Below are positions 43,004 to 51,282 of a stretch of DNA of 64,000 bases, piece after piece (the first letter of the stretch is position 1; every line of letters starts with the position of its first letter). Position numbers and translations under genes: made by a program. The stretch spans positions 17,014 through 81,013 of the forward strand of contig NZ_CP143426.1 in NCBI RefSeq assembly GCF_014337925.2, read 5' to 3'. Under the pieces are notes generated by a model that ran no database searches, had not been told where the DNA came from, and saw only the letters and a list, made by a program, of their open reading frames with translations. Source of the DNA: Roseobacter fucihabitans. Its GTDB lineage: Bacteria > Pseudomonadota > Alphaproteobacteria > Rhodobacterales > Rhodobacteraceae.

Positions 43004-44356
43004 ATGAGTAAGTCGTCTAAGTCTCGCCAAGCAATTGTGATCATTCACGGGATTGGAGAGCAGCGCCCAATGGACACGCTGCGCGCATTTGTAAAAACCC
43101 TGCAAGGGTTTCCGTCTGCTGGTGAAGCGACTCGGGTTTGGAACAAACCAGATAAGGTCTCGGCTGGCTTTGAGCATCGTACTCTTTCTTTGTCGGCAAC
43201 GAGGACCCGCCCACAAACGGACGTATACGAATTGTACTGGGCGCATTTGGCAAACCCCAGCGAAGAACCAACCTTTACCTCTTGGTTGATCAGTTTGTTT
43301 AGGCGTAACCCTGATCTATTGCCGCCTCGGTTCCGTAAGGTGCAAAAAATCGGACTGATTGCCTTGGTATCGGGGATGATACTGGCAATCTGGGCGGGGC
43401 GCGCATTGCCATTGGACGCAACATTGGCTGCATTAATTACGTTGCCGCTTTCTGGGTTGCTGCTCTCCGGGATCGGGTATTGGTTGACGGGGGTTTATCG
43501 TGGCAAAATTGTTGATATTTCGCGGTATTTTGACAGCCATCCGAAAAATGTGCAGGCTCGAAACGAAGTGCGGAAACTTGGAGTGGATTTCCTACGAGGC
43601 TTGCATGAATCACCGCGCCGTTACGGTCGAATAGTGGTTTGCGGGCACTCAATAGGCAGTGCGATCGGCTATGACATCTTGCAAAAACTCTGGTTTGAGA
43701 TGCACGAAACCCACAAGCAACTCGATTGCCCGAAGCGCGATGCCAAAAAAGCTCTGAGGCGTGCGATCAAGAACGAGGATTGGTCTAATATCCAAACTCT
43801 ACAGGCTGAAGTTTTTGACGAACAGTTATCCGCGGGAAATCCTTGGCTGGTTACGGATTTCGTAACACTGGGTAGTCCTCTTGCACATGGGGACCTATTG
43901 TTGGCAAGTAGTCTGGCCGCATTCAGAGAACGGCTGACAGATGGTGAACTAGCGCGGTGTCCGCCTGTGTTGGATTTGGGCGCTCAGCAGATTGGATTCA
44001 TGCGCAAATACCAGATTGAGGGAGGAGACTATCGTAGCATCGAACTCCTACCTCACCACGCACTTTTTGCAGTCACGCGCTGGACAAATATCTATTTTTC
44101 TCGAAGATTCTGGCTATTTGGCGATCCAATTGCGGGACCACTCAAAGATGTGTTTGGGCCGGGCATTCGAGATGTAGTAGTTCAGGGGGGTGGCTACTGG
44201 CCGCGAATAAGGCACAATGATTATTGGCGGAGCGATTTGCCGCTTGCAAAAAAGCTGGTTGGCGGCGCGTCTTACCCATTGGACGCCCTTGATGATGCTT
44301 TACGACTCGACCCAGTGCAGAAAGAAATGAATAGCTCTGATCTTCCTGAGAACTAA
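43004..44356 (+). CDS. membrane-anchored alpha/beta hydrolase
   Basis: The 450-residue protein has an oxyanion-hole-like start (AIVIIHGIGEQRPMDTLR). A hairpin of two membrane helices lies at about 120-165, which interrupts the fold. The nucleophile elbow CGHSIGSAIGYDIL (G-H-S-I-G) is near residue 214 and a candidate catalytic His is in LLPHHALF. This resembles membrane-associated lipase/esterase-type hydrolases. With its two membrane-protein neighbours it could act on lipids, possibly as a defence or envelope effector; that role is speculation from context. Confidence 0.65.
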   Translation: MSKSSKSRQAIVIIHGIGEQRPMDTLRAFVKTLQGFPSAGEATRVWNKPDKVSAGFEHRTLSLSATRTRPQTDVYELYWAHLANPSEEPTFTSWLISLFRRNPDLLPPRFRKVQKIGLIALVSGMILAIWAGRALPLDATLAALITLPLSGLLLSGIGYWLTGVYRGKIVDISRYFDSHPKNVQARNEVRKLGVDFLRGLHESPRRYGRIVVCGHSIGSAIGYDILQKLWFEMHETHKQLDCPKRDAKKALRRAIKNEDWSNIQTLQAEVFDEQLSAGNPWLVTDFVTLGSPLAHGDLLLASSLAAFRERLTDGELARCPPVLDLGAQQIGFMRKYQIEGGDYRSIELLPHHALFAVTRWTNIYFSRRFWLFGDPIAGPLKDVFGPGIRDVVVQGGGYWPRIRHNDYWRSDLPLAKKLVGGASYPLDALDDALRLDPVQKEMNSSDLPEN

Positions 44357-44587
44357 TCTGATCACACTTACTAGCGACCTTGCAGCCTATACGCCGAAGT
44401 TCGGGCGTTTTCCGCTCCAGTGGTTACATTTCACACCGCCGTGACAGTCTTACCAAAAATCAAACGCCAATGAATGTGGCGACTGAATTTAGTGGCTTGC
44501 GATCTGGAAGCTGTCGTTCAAACTTTGCGCAGCATTGGTGTGTCTGGGCTCTCCCGACACCTTCGCCGCGTGATCGACGAAAGGCTG

Positions 44588-45019
44588 CTAGGTTAAGAAC
44601 CCTTTCTTCGTCAAAGCATAGGCGCCGGACAGAAATGCGTTCTTCAAATAGACCGGCAGCTTCTCTGGATATGCATCAAGGTCTTTCTTGGCAAAATGGG
44701 CGAGCGCAACTGGGCTGACAAACCTGGTCTGACAATCCTCAACGAGTTGTATCAGGGTTTCGATTTTGAACGATACGGCCCCCCCGGCCATGCGGCCTTT
44801 CTTAGCGCGGGTCTTGATGACGAACGTATCGATTTCGTGTTCTCGAGAAAACGCCTGAAGGTCCGCCAAGAATGACCGTAGATCAGCTTCAGATGTGTCA
44901 TCCACGAGCTCTATCCGGGTCGTCTTCAGGCGAAGCAGTTCCAAGTCGCCTTGATCAGTCAAGCCAACCGCAGCAAGCCGGACCTCCTTTCCCGATATTT
45001 CACACCCGCAGACCCTCAT
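44588..45019 (-). CDS. DUF3010 family protein
   Basis: A 143-residue protein from ATG 45019 (MRVCGCEISGKEVRLAAVGL), with AGGAGGAA upstream. It has the RNase-H-like strand pattern of DUF3010, then DTFVIKTRAKKGRMAGGAVSFKIE (core KGRMAGGAVSFK) and VALAHFAKKD. DUF3010 proteins are small and widespread in gammaproteobacteria and on plasmids. Function is unknown; a RuvC/RNase-H-like fold is often suggested. Confidence 0.75.
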   Translation of the reverse strand: MRVCGCEISGKEVRLAAVGLTDQGDLELLRLKTTRIELVDDTSEADLRSFLADLQAFSREHEIDTFVIKTRAKKGRMAGGAVSFKIETLIQLVEDCQTRFVSPVALAHFAKKDLDAYPEKLPVYLKNAFLSGAYALTKKGFLT

Positions 45020-45122
45020 GTATTCCTCCTCATATGCCCTATCGTTGTCAGACAATGTTGTCCGGAACACCGAAACTCTCGATCTAAAATGGCGCAGAAC
45101 CTTTGCTCCACCACACTAAATT

Positions 45123-45458
45123 TTATACGTTAGCATCGATCCATTTAGACATCATACCGCGATCACGAAAGCACTCATGTGGCACTTCGGTGCGTTTTCG
45201 TCGTGCAATCTGTTCTGCAAAACCAACTTGCTTTGAAGACGGGTAGTTCGCAAATGGACTGGTTGGTTTGGCCGTCTTATTCGCGTCGATCCAGCGAGAT
45301 AGCTCCAATCGGCTTTGTTGAACCTCCAAAGGCAAAACAACACCAGCTCTTTGCGAGATCTGTCGCGCGAAGTTCAGCTGCTTTTCTGTCACCGGGATCT
45401 GATGATAGTCATTCGACCCGCCGGCAGAACTGACAATTGCTTCTTGATGGGCAGCCAT
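45123..45458 (-). CDS. hypothetical protein with two KQ-x-x-FA-type repeats
   Basis: A 111-residue protein from ATG 45458 with GAGGAG upstream. Two related segments are visible: VTEKQLNFARQISQRAGVVL...SRWIDAN and SSKQVGFAEQIARRKRTEVP...SKWIDAN. The (S/T)xKQxxFA(x)xI pattern resembles the short helical domain found after topoisomerase and replication proteins on plasmids, so nucleic-acid-related function is possible. It is upstream of DUF3010 on the same strand. Confidence 0.6.
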   Translation of the reverse strand: MAAHQEAIVSSAGGSNDYHQIPVTEKQLNFARQISQRAGVVLPLEVQQSRLELSRWIDANKTAKPTSPFANYPSSKQVGFAEQIARRKRTEVPHECFRDRGMMSKWIDANV

Positions 45459-45712
45459 GAGAATTGCTCCTCTTGTTGATTCCATTTCAATATAGAACAA
45501 TATAAGAACATATCAACATATTGTGGAACATTTTGCATTTATACCACCATGTAGTGCCGTCGTAATGGGGTTTGTTGCATGGTTTGAGGGCTGGTTAGTT
45601 GCAGTGTTCAGATTCAGTTTAGCCGCGGTCTTGGCGTCTTGCAGATCACCATTGCAGCGTGGCACGTGTTTTTTGGGGCGGCTGATCATTGCCAGGGCAG
45701 GGGTCAGTAGTC

Positions 45713-46288
45713 CTATGGCCGCAATTTGCACAGGAAGATGGATGCACCAGCACCGAACGCCGCTGCCGCAACATGCGCCTCCCATGCGATCCCAGTCCAC
45801 CAGATGATTGAGGGCAGGGTTGTCGCGCCCAATGCCACCGCCATCGTCCGATGTACAATGGTCAAGCCGGTCCAATGAACGAGGCAAGCCGCCGCCAGGC
45901 CGAATGATATCGCACTTGCCCCGATCATCGCGGGATAGATCCCAAAGACCGCGAAGCCTGCAGCGCCTGCCATGATGGATAACAGGACAATGAAGGTGGT
46001 TTCACCCTCGCCACGCAGGAGCGCCAGCGCGTCCCCGAACAAACAAATGGGTATGATGTTGAAGATCATGTGCAAGGCGCCGCCGTGCAGAAAGACATGT
46101 GATAGAATGCGCCAAGGTTCATTGCGCCAGCTCAGCGTGAACCCGAGCGCCTCGATGGCCTCTGATCGTACGGTCAACTGAAACGCGTCCGCCGCGACGA
46201 GCACCCCCTCCACAAAGACAATGGCGATGCAAAAATCCCGCAGCACCGGATGCAGATCAAACGGGGACAGGGGAAGCGTGACTTTCAC
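45713..46288 (-). CDS. rhomboid-family intramembrane serine protease
   Basis: The 191-residue protein has six predicted helices. The rhomboid L1/TM2 signature is HVFLHGGALHMIFNIIPICLFG, cited as its core LHMIFNI. The nucleophile Ser is in MIGASAISFGLAAA and the catalytic His in WEAHVAAAAFGA. The GASA motif differs slightly from GxSG but keeps Ser and spacing. It overlaps the end of the VirD4-type gene by 4 bp, so it is translated from the mobilisation operon. A role in processing transfer or surface-exclusion membrane proteins is possible but unproven. Confidence 0.8.
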   Translation of the reverse strand: MKVTLPLSPFDLHPVLRDFCIAIVFVEGVLVAADAFQLTVRSEAIEALGFTLSWRNEPWRILSHVFLHGGALHMIFNIIPICLFGDALALLRGEGETTFIVLLSIMAGAAGFAVFGIYPAMIGASAISFGLAAACLVHWTGLTIVHRTMAVALGATTLPSIIWWTGIAWEAHVAAAAFGAGASIFLCKLRP

Positions 46289-48042
46289 GCCCCCCGTTTC
46301 CGTAGCGGTTTCTCGTCGTCCAGACCGTCAGGCCAGTCTTCAGCGGTCATTTGCCGGGCTGTTTCGATGGCGCCGCGCAACTCTGAGTGCGTTTCCAGAT
46401 GATCGTTCAAATCCTGAATGACGGCGGCGTCAAGATCGTCCGGCAGATCGTCATCGCTAAATCTTGCTTCAACTGCGGCTTTAGCCCGCGCGACCGCTTG
46501 AAGTGTGGCCTTGGACCGCTTAACCGACGTGCAGCTTTCCAGATCTTTATCGGATGATGCAGGCGTTGGTTTGATTTTGCTTGAAGCCTCGACCTTTGTG
46601 GCCCGGTCCTGATCTTTTTCTTGTGATGGTGCAGGCAGTGACAGTTTAGGGGCGGGCAATAGTTGTATTGGCGCGTCCGCTTCGTTGTCATCAAAGACGC
46701 TTGGCGGCTCTGGAAGCGGACCTGTCTGGGCCTCAAAGATAGGGCGCAGGTCTTTGTCTTCGTAATAGATCACCTTGTCGGTGCGCACCGGGTCATGGTT
46801 CTGGATCAGCGCAACAATCGTGTCTTCGCCCAGCTTGCGCAGTTCTTCCGGGCGGATCAATCTCGCGCCCTCTTCCCGCTCTTGTATGTTTGATGACATG
46901 AAATCGTTGCTCTGCCACGATTTGCTCCGGGCCTTCCGGGTAAAGTCCCCGATGGCACGCGAAATGTAATCCGGCGTGTCCTTGTCGGCCGGGGCCATAA
47001 AGAGCTGAAGACGGCAGTTCGCCAAAAAGTTCTGCGCGCCATCCTGGCCGTAGATCTGCAAGTTCGACAGCGACTGGACGATGATCATCAACCTCCCGCC
47101 ATAGCCGCGCAAGGTGGTGATGGCCTGGCTCAACGCATCCATTCGCCCCAGTGATGCAAATTCATCTAACAGGAACAGCACTGGGAACGGCTCGTCAGCC
47201 TGCGGCATTTCCCGTTGTGTGATGGCGACCGCTTGCTGGAACATCAGCCGGATCAGGGATGACAGCGGGTCCAGATCATTTGGACCCACGACAAAATAGA
47301 TCGAGGCAGGCTTGCGCCGTAAATTGGTGAAGGTGAAATCCGACTGCGAGGTCGCATCGCGCACCGCCGGGTCAGCCCATAGGCTTAATCCACCATCCGA
47401 GAGAACCGACAGATACGCGCTCAAGGTTCGTATGTCCGTCGAGGCCATCCGGTTAAAGATCGACACGCTTTCGGGGGCCTTCGCCTTGGCCGACATGGTA
47501 TCAAAATTTCTGTGCGCTTCGCCCTGTTGGGAGATCAGATCATGCACGGCGGCAATTGTTGGCGTCTTCTGCTCGAGGGCGAAGACGACGGTTGCCGCAA
47601 AAATCTCTCTGGCACCCTCCAGAAAGCCTTCGGCACTTTTTGATTTTGCAATGATGAGGCTGGAGGCAAGGCGGCGGGCTTCCGTGAACCGGCGGCGGTC
47701 ACTGGCCTCGGCCACGATGTCGATGGGGTTGTAGCGATGCGTGCGTCCGTCCTTGTCATAGGGCGCGAACTTGAACACCTTGTCGCCCATAGAGGCGCGG
47801 TGCCGAGATGTTTTTTCAAAGTTCTCGCCTTTGACGTCGAGACAGACCACGGACCCGTTGTACGTCAACAGCGTGGGTATGACGATACCGACACCTTTGC
47901 CGGAGCCGGTCGGCGCGGCAATGAGGCTATGCGGGATCTCTGTTGAGGTGAGATAGGCTCTGCGTTTCTTCGGCGGCCCGAATTTTGCAAAAATCGGACC
48001 CTGCACCTCGGCAAGGGGGGCCACGAGACCCGCCTTTTTCAA
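46285..48042 (-). CDS. virD4: VirD4/TraG coupling protein lacking its membrane domain
   Basis: The 585-residue type IV coupling protein has Walker A in AAPTGSGKGVGIVIPTLL, then SVVCLDVKGENFEKTSRHR, Walker B VLFLLDEFASLGRM and the SLSNLQIYG region. Compared with Agrobacterium VirD4, about 100 N-terminal residues with two membrane helices are missing. The frame upstream of TTG 48042 still reads AEEREL, a recognisable VirD4 segment, but is closed by TGA. Either it is a truncated, possibly non-functional gene or a soluble form. The C-terminus has an extra Lys/Glu/Asp-rich extension. Confidence 0.82.
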   Translation of the reverse strand: MKKAGLVAPLAEVQGPIFAKFGPPKKRRAYLTSTEIPHSLIAAPTGSGKGVGIVIPTLLTYNGSVVCLDVKGENFEKTSRHRASMGDKVFKFAPYDKDGRTHRYNPIDIVAEASDRRRFTEARRLASSLIIAKSKSAEGFLEGAREIFAATVVFALEQKTPTIAAVHDLISQQGEAHRNFDTMSAKAKAPESVSIFNRMASTDIRTLSAYLSVLSDGGLSLWADPAVRDATSQSDFTFTNLRRKPASIYFVVGPNDLDPLSSLIRLMFQQAVAITQREMPQADEPFPVLFLLDEFASLGRMDALSQAITTLRGYGGRLMIIVQSLSNLQIYGQDGAQNFLANCRLQLFMAPADKDTPDYISRAIGDFTRKARSKSWQSNDFMSSNIQEREEGARLIRPEELRKLGEDTIVALIQNHDPVRTDKVIYYEDKDLRPIFEAQTGPLPEPPSVFDDNEADAPIQLLPAPKLSLPAPSQEKDQDRATKVEASSKIKPTPASSDKDLESCTSVKRSKATLQAVARAKAAVEARFSDDDLPDDLDAAVIQDLNDHLETHSELRGAIETARQMTAEDWPDGLDDEKPLRKRGA

Positions 48043-48080
48043 CTCCCGTTCCTCGGCTCAGCGTGCCGATCCGTGACTGG

Positions 48081-49466
48081 TCAATTGCGGGCGATATCCG
48101 ATGGCGATACCCGTTGCCGACTGTAGCGTGCCGCCACCTCGTCAGGATCAAGGCCCGCCTCTGCCGCAATGCGGTTTGCGTTCTCAACGGCCTCATCCCG
48201 GATTGCATCCGCATCAAGCCCGCCGCCCGTCGCCCGGATGCCGACATATCGCTCTTCCTGCTCTGTGGATCTATAGGACTGCAATTCATTGTCATCCGGC
48301 AGCAACAACGCCGCCTCACGGCGCAGCCCCGCCGTCTGTCGCTGGAGCGCGACACGCTCCGCCGGGCCCGCAACCTTTGCGATATCGCGGTCCATCGTCT
48401 GGAAACTGTCCGTTATGGCCATACGCGCTTTTTCATACTGTTCCGACATCTGAATCATCTCCTTAGTCATGGTTTCATCGCGTTCAGTGTGTGCTGTAAT
48501 CTGATGCCCGGCGCGCAACAGCTTGACGATCCTCGCGATGGAGCGTGCCACTGCGGGCGTCGTCTTGATCACTTTCGCTTCGGTTTCGATTTGTCTGCTG
48601 AACTCAAGAATTGTTGCAGCGGCCGCTATCGCGGTGATTTCGGTATGCTCGGGCGCGCGTGCTTCCGGGCCACGCCGCTCTGCCTCGGCCCTGATCCGCG
48701 CGTCGGGCACAGGGCGCTCATGCACCCCGCGCGCCAGACGCGGCGTTGCTTCCAGGTGGATGCCTTCTTCCGCTGCAACCTCAACCTGCAACTGGCGCAT
48801 GCTGTCGTAATTGATCAGCGAGCGCCGCGAAACCTTGAGCCACTGGCCGTTTTCCAGACCGCGACGGGACACGACCACATGCGTGTGCGGGTGCGCCGTG
48901 TCGCGATGGTCCGCGGTATAATAATCGAAACGGTCGCCAAGCGCCCCATTGTCAAACATCCTCTCCGCCCAAGCCCGCCCCGCGCGTGCCGCCGCTTCAG
49001 GATCGGTGTCGATGGGAAACGATACGACAAAATGCGATGTCATCGGATAGGAGGACTTGCCACTCTCTTTGAGACCCCACGCCTGCGCCATCAGATCCTT
49101 TTGATCTTCGTCCACCTCAAGTCCGAAAAATCCTTCGGACCGCTGCAAAACAACGGTGCCGTCCTTTTCCAGATATCCCATCTGGGCCTTCAAACCCTGG
49201 CTGTTGTTGGCCCCGCCCATGTTGATGAGTTTGACGAGGGCCTGGGGGGATTGTCGCCCCACTCTGAAAGCCAGCCCCGCACCGGCTCCACGCCGGTTGC
49301 GCTGCTGGTTCATCACATAAAGGATCTGCTGAGCCTTGCGCGCGTTACCCGCCTTGTAGACCGCCCAGTCCTCGCCCATCACCGCGTCCAGAACACTCGG
49401 CGCATTCGGAGAGTTGGCCGCTCGTTGCAGGTAATGCAGGACAGAAATGGACGGCTGTTCACTCAT
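48081..49466 (-). CDS. virD2: VirD2-type relaxase
   Basis: The 461-residue relaxase has a candidate nicking tyrosine in LKAQMGYLEKDG near residue 97 and THFVV-like SHFVVSFP. The metal-binding histidine triad is in DHRDTAHPHTHVVVSRRGL, matching VirD2 of Ti plasmids, followed by WLKVSRRSLINYDSMR and ARGVHERP. The C-terminal third is helical and Glu/Arg-rich. It overlaps virD1 by 4 bp and precedes virD4. It should nick oriT and pilot the strand into a type IV secretion channel. Confidence 0.88.
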   Translation of the reverse strand: MSEQPSISVLHYLQRAANSPNAPSVLDAVMGEDWAVYKAGNARKAQQILYVMNQQRNRRGAGAGLAFRVGRQSPQALVKLINMGGANNSQGLKAQMGYLEKDGTVVLQRSEGFFGLEVDEDQKDLMAQAWGLKESGKSSYPMTSHFVVSFPIDTDPEAAARAGRAWAERMFDNGALGDRFDYYTADHRDTAHPHTHVVVSRRGLENGQWLKVSRRSLINYDSMRQLQVEVAAEEGIHLEATPRLARGVHERPVPDARIRAEAERRGPEARAPEHTEITAIAAAATILEFSRQIETEAKVIKTTPAVARSIARIVKLLRAGHQITAHTERDETMTKEMIQMSEQYEKARMAITDSFQTMDRDIAKVAGPAERVALQRQTAGLRREAALLLPDDNELQSYRSTEQEERYVGIRATGGGLDADAIRDEAVENANRIAAEAGLDPDEVAARYSRQRVSPSDIARN

Positions 49467-49942
49467 TCGCCCGCTGCCTTTCGCAAGCGGCCAAGCCCGT
49501 CAGACCGGCGCCGCGACACATCCATCAAGGGCGCAAGCGCTGCATTCAGCTTCGACAACTCGACGCCAAGCGCTTTTCGTTCCGCCATGAAGCTGTGGTA
49601 AGCGGGATCATGGGTTCGGTTTGCAGCCTTGGCAATCTGGTTGATATTCGTCGCCACCCCGGCAATCGCCCGCGAAATGTCCCTCAAGACCTCCAAAGTC
49701 TCGGCATCGTTTTCGACAAAACCGCCGATCCGACGCGCGGCAATTCGCAAAGCACGGTTCCGTTTAAGGCCAAGCTCCAAGATCTGAGCATCAAACTCTG
49801 CAAGTTCCGCTTCAGTCATCTTCACCGAAATCACCTTGTCGGCACGAACCGGCACCGCCGCTTCGTTCTCAGCGTCGCGCCAGCGACCCCTTATCATCTT
49901 GCGGTTTTTCCACGACTTCTTGTCTTTGGTCTCTTCGCTCAT
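49463..49942 (-). CDS. virD1: VirD1/MobC-type relaxosome accessory protein
   Basis: A 159-residue protein from ATG 49942 (MSEETKDKKSWKNRK). The central VISVKMTEAELAEFDAQILE and ALRIAARRIGGFV match the ribbon-helix-helix region of VirD1. NINQIAKAANRTHDP and the tail MDVSRRRSDGLGRLRKA match its C-terminus. VirD1 opens border DNA for VirD2. It is the first gene of the virD1-virD2-virD4-rhomboid operon. Confidence 0.85.
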   Translation of the reverse strand: MSEETKDKKSWKNRKMIRGRWRDAENEAAVPVRADKVISVKMTEAELAEFDAQILELGLKRNRALRIAARRIGGFVENDAETLEVLRDISRAIAGVATNINQIAKAANRTHDPAYHSFMAERKALGVELSKLNAALAPLMDVSRRRSDGLGRLRKAAGE

Positions 49943-49991
49943 CAACACCTTGCCTTGGGTGAAAGCCCGGTCAGAAAAAGAAGCACAGTCA

Positions 49992-50037
49992 CAAAAGTTC
50001 TACTTTTGCATATATCCTGCTACAGCTTTACTTTTGC
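49992..50037 (+). other. oriT: putative oriT with T-DNA-border-like nick site
   Basis: A perfect inverted repeat, CAAAAGT (49992-49998) and ACTTTTG (50002-50008), lies immediately before ATATATCCTG (50010-50019) followed by CTA. The T-DNA border consensus, read on this strand, is ATATATCCTG(C/T)CA with a nick after CCTG. Here 12 of 13 core positions agree, and so do four of the six in the outer conserved block. TACTTTTGC is directly repeated at 50001-50009 and 50029-50037. The predicted nick is between 50019 and 50020. The site lies between the virD and virC operons, where an oriT is expected. Confidence 0.75.
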
Positions 50038-50274
50038 TGTTGTCCTTCTCTTGCCGGTCTTTCGGTTTCAACCTCTGGTTAGGTATCAGGAAGGCCTCAA
50101 AGCACCGTGCACCGCAAGGCAGTGCCCAGATCAGAGCCTTCTTCCGGCGGGAAAACGCGCAGCAACAAGCGCGCTCATGCCGACGCACGCACCCATGTCT
50201 GAATGACCGGCGTTTAACTGCAGGCCGCACTGGCAGTGCATCCTCTCAAACAGCGATAACGCTCCGGATGAAAT

Positions 50275-50346
50275 GACATATCGACACATAGGCACGGTGA
50301 CATTTGGACATTGAGACATTGTGTCTGGCGGACAATGGGACGAACC
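50275..50346 (+). repeat. phased 8-bp repeat array 1 (nine units)
   Basis: Nine consecutive 8-mers, starting at 50275 and every 8 bp after, all begin G(A/G/T)C. Examples are GACATATC, GACACATA, GACATTTG, GACATTGA, GACATTGT, GACAATGG. The best consensus is GACATTNN. The phase is unbroken over 72 bp. Confidence 0.8.
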
Positions 50347-50385
50347 GTTGTGACCTTTGAGCGGATATCAGCATACCGCCCTACC

Positions 50386-50553
50386 GACATATTGACGAAC
50401 AGGCAGACAGGGCGGAAGTCTTTCAAACACTCTGTCTGCGCGTCATTAGTCGCAAACGGCATACGGGCAGTCAGACAACCGGGCCGATTGGCAATCGGAC
50501 GGATAGACACAACGGCGAGACGACAAATGGACGAAATGGCACATCGGCAGGCA
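50386..50553 (+). repeat. phased 8-bp repeat array 2 (21 units)
   Basis: From 50386, 8-mers in one fixed phase run to 50553. About 18 of 21 begin G(A/G/T)C, and the last ten are all GAC or GGC starts (GACAACCG, GGCCGATT, GGCAATCG, GACGGATA, GACACAAC and so on). The array ends 15 bp before the virC1 start codon. Its phase is shifted by one base relative to array 1. Confidence 0.78.
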
Positions 50554-50568
50554 TAGGACATTCATTCG

Positions 50569-51282
50569 GTGAAAATGATCACATTCGCTTCCCTCAAGGG
50601 CGGCGCAGGAAAAACAACCGCACTCATGACGGCTTGCGGCAGTCTGGTATCAAAGGGACTCAGAGTGGGTTTACTGGAAGCCGATGAAAACGCGCCGCTG
50701 CACCAGTGGCGCAAATATGCGCTGAAAAAGGGAACCTGGAACGAAAGTTGTGAAATTGAAGATGCCGTCGATTTGCAGGCGTTCGAGGCGGCCTACGAAA
50801 GGCTTGAGGCCCGCGATATGGACATCGTTTTGGCCGATACCCAAGGCGGTGGGAGCGAGTTCAATTTAACGATCTTGGCAAGCTCGGACATGATTGTCAT
50901 CCCGACTGCGCTCACACGCCTTGATCTGGACAGTGCATTGGATACCTACGCGCTCGTTGCTGAGATGCTTGAGACATCTGACACACCAGATATGCCCGTC
51001 GGGATTCTCGTGACACAGATACCGACCGGCAGATTGACGTCCGCACAATCGTTCTGCCTTGAAACCATACAAGGTCTGCCCTCCTTCGATTGCAAGCTGC
51101 CTGCACGCAATGCATTCGCCGATCTGAAAAGTGTTGGTATGCTTCACCTCTACGAGGTTGCGCTGTCGAAAATTCCGTCCAAGAGGATCGCCGCGACACA
51201 TATTTCAACGGCACTCAAAGATGCAGACACCTTTGCAAACGATCTGATGCAAGTGCTCGGAGATGAACATGCCCATTCGTAA
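50569..51282 (+). CDS. virC1: VirC1 (ParA-family ATPase)
   Basis: The 237-residue protein opens MKMITFASLKGGAGKTTALM with the deviant Walker A motif KGGAGKTT. It closely follows agrobacterial VirC1: LLEADENAPLHQWRKYAL, DIVLADTQGGGSEFN, IVIPTALTRLDLDSAL and TGRLTSAQ. VirC1 brings the relaxosome to the cell pole and promotes T-strand formation; as a ParA it might also act in partition. GTG 50569 and ATG 50575 are both possible starts. It overlaps virC2 slightly. Confidence 0.87.
   Translation: MKMITFASLKGGAGKTTALMTACGSLVSKGLRVGLLEADENAPLHQWRKYALKKGTWNESCEIEDAVDLQAFEAAYERLEARDMDIVLADTQGGGSEFNLTILASSDMIVIPTALTRLDLDSALDTYALVAEMLETSDTPDMPVGILVTQIPTGRLTSAQSFCLETIQGLPSFDCKLPARNAFADLKSVGMLHLYEVALSKIPSKRIAATHISTALKDADTFANDLMQVLGDEHAHS

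Noticed and set aside
47985..49601. Plus-strand open frame of 538 codons
   Set aside because: It lies opposite virD2 and the end of virD4, which have clear catalytic motifs. Its product is Arg/His/Cys-rich without a recognisable domain, as expected of an antisense shadow in GC-rich DNA.
50275..50553. CRISPR array interpretation of the repeats
   Set aside because: Units are 8 bp with no long identical repeats or unique spacers, and no cas genes are nearby.
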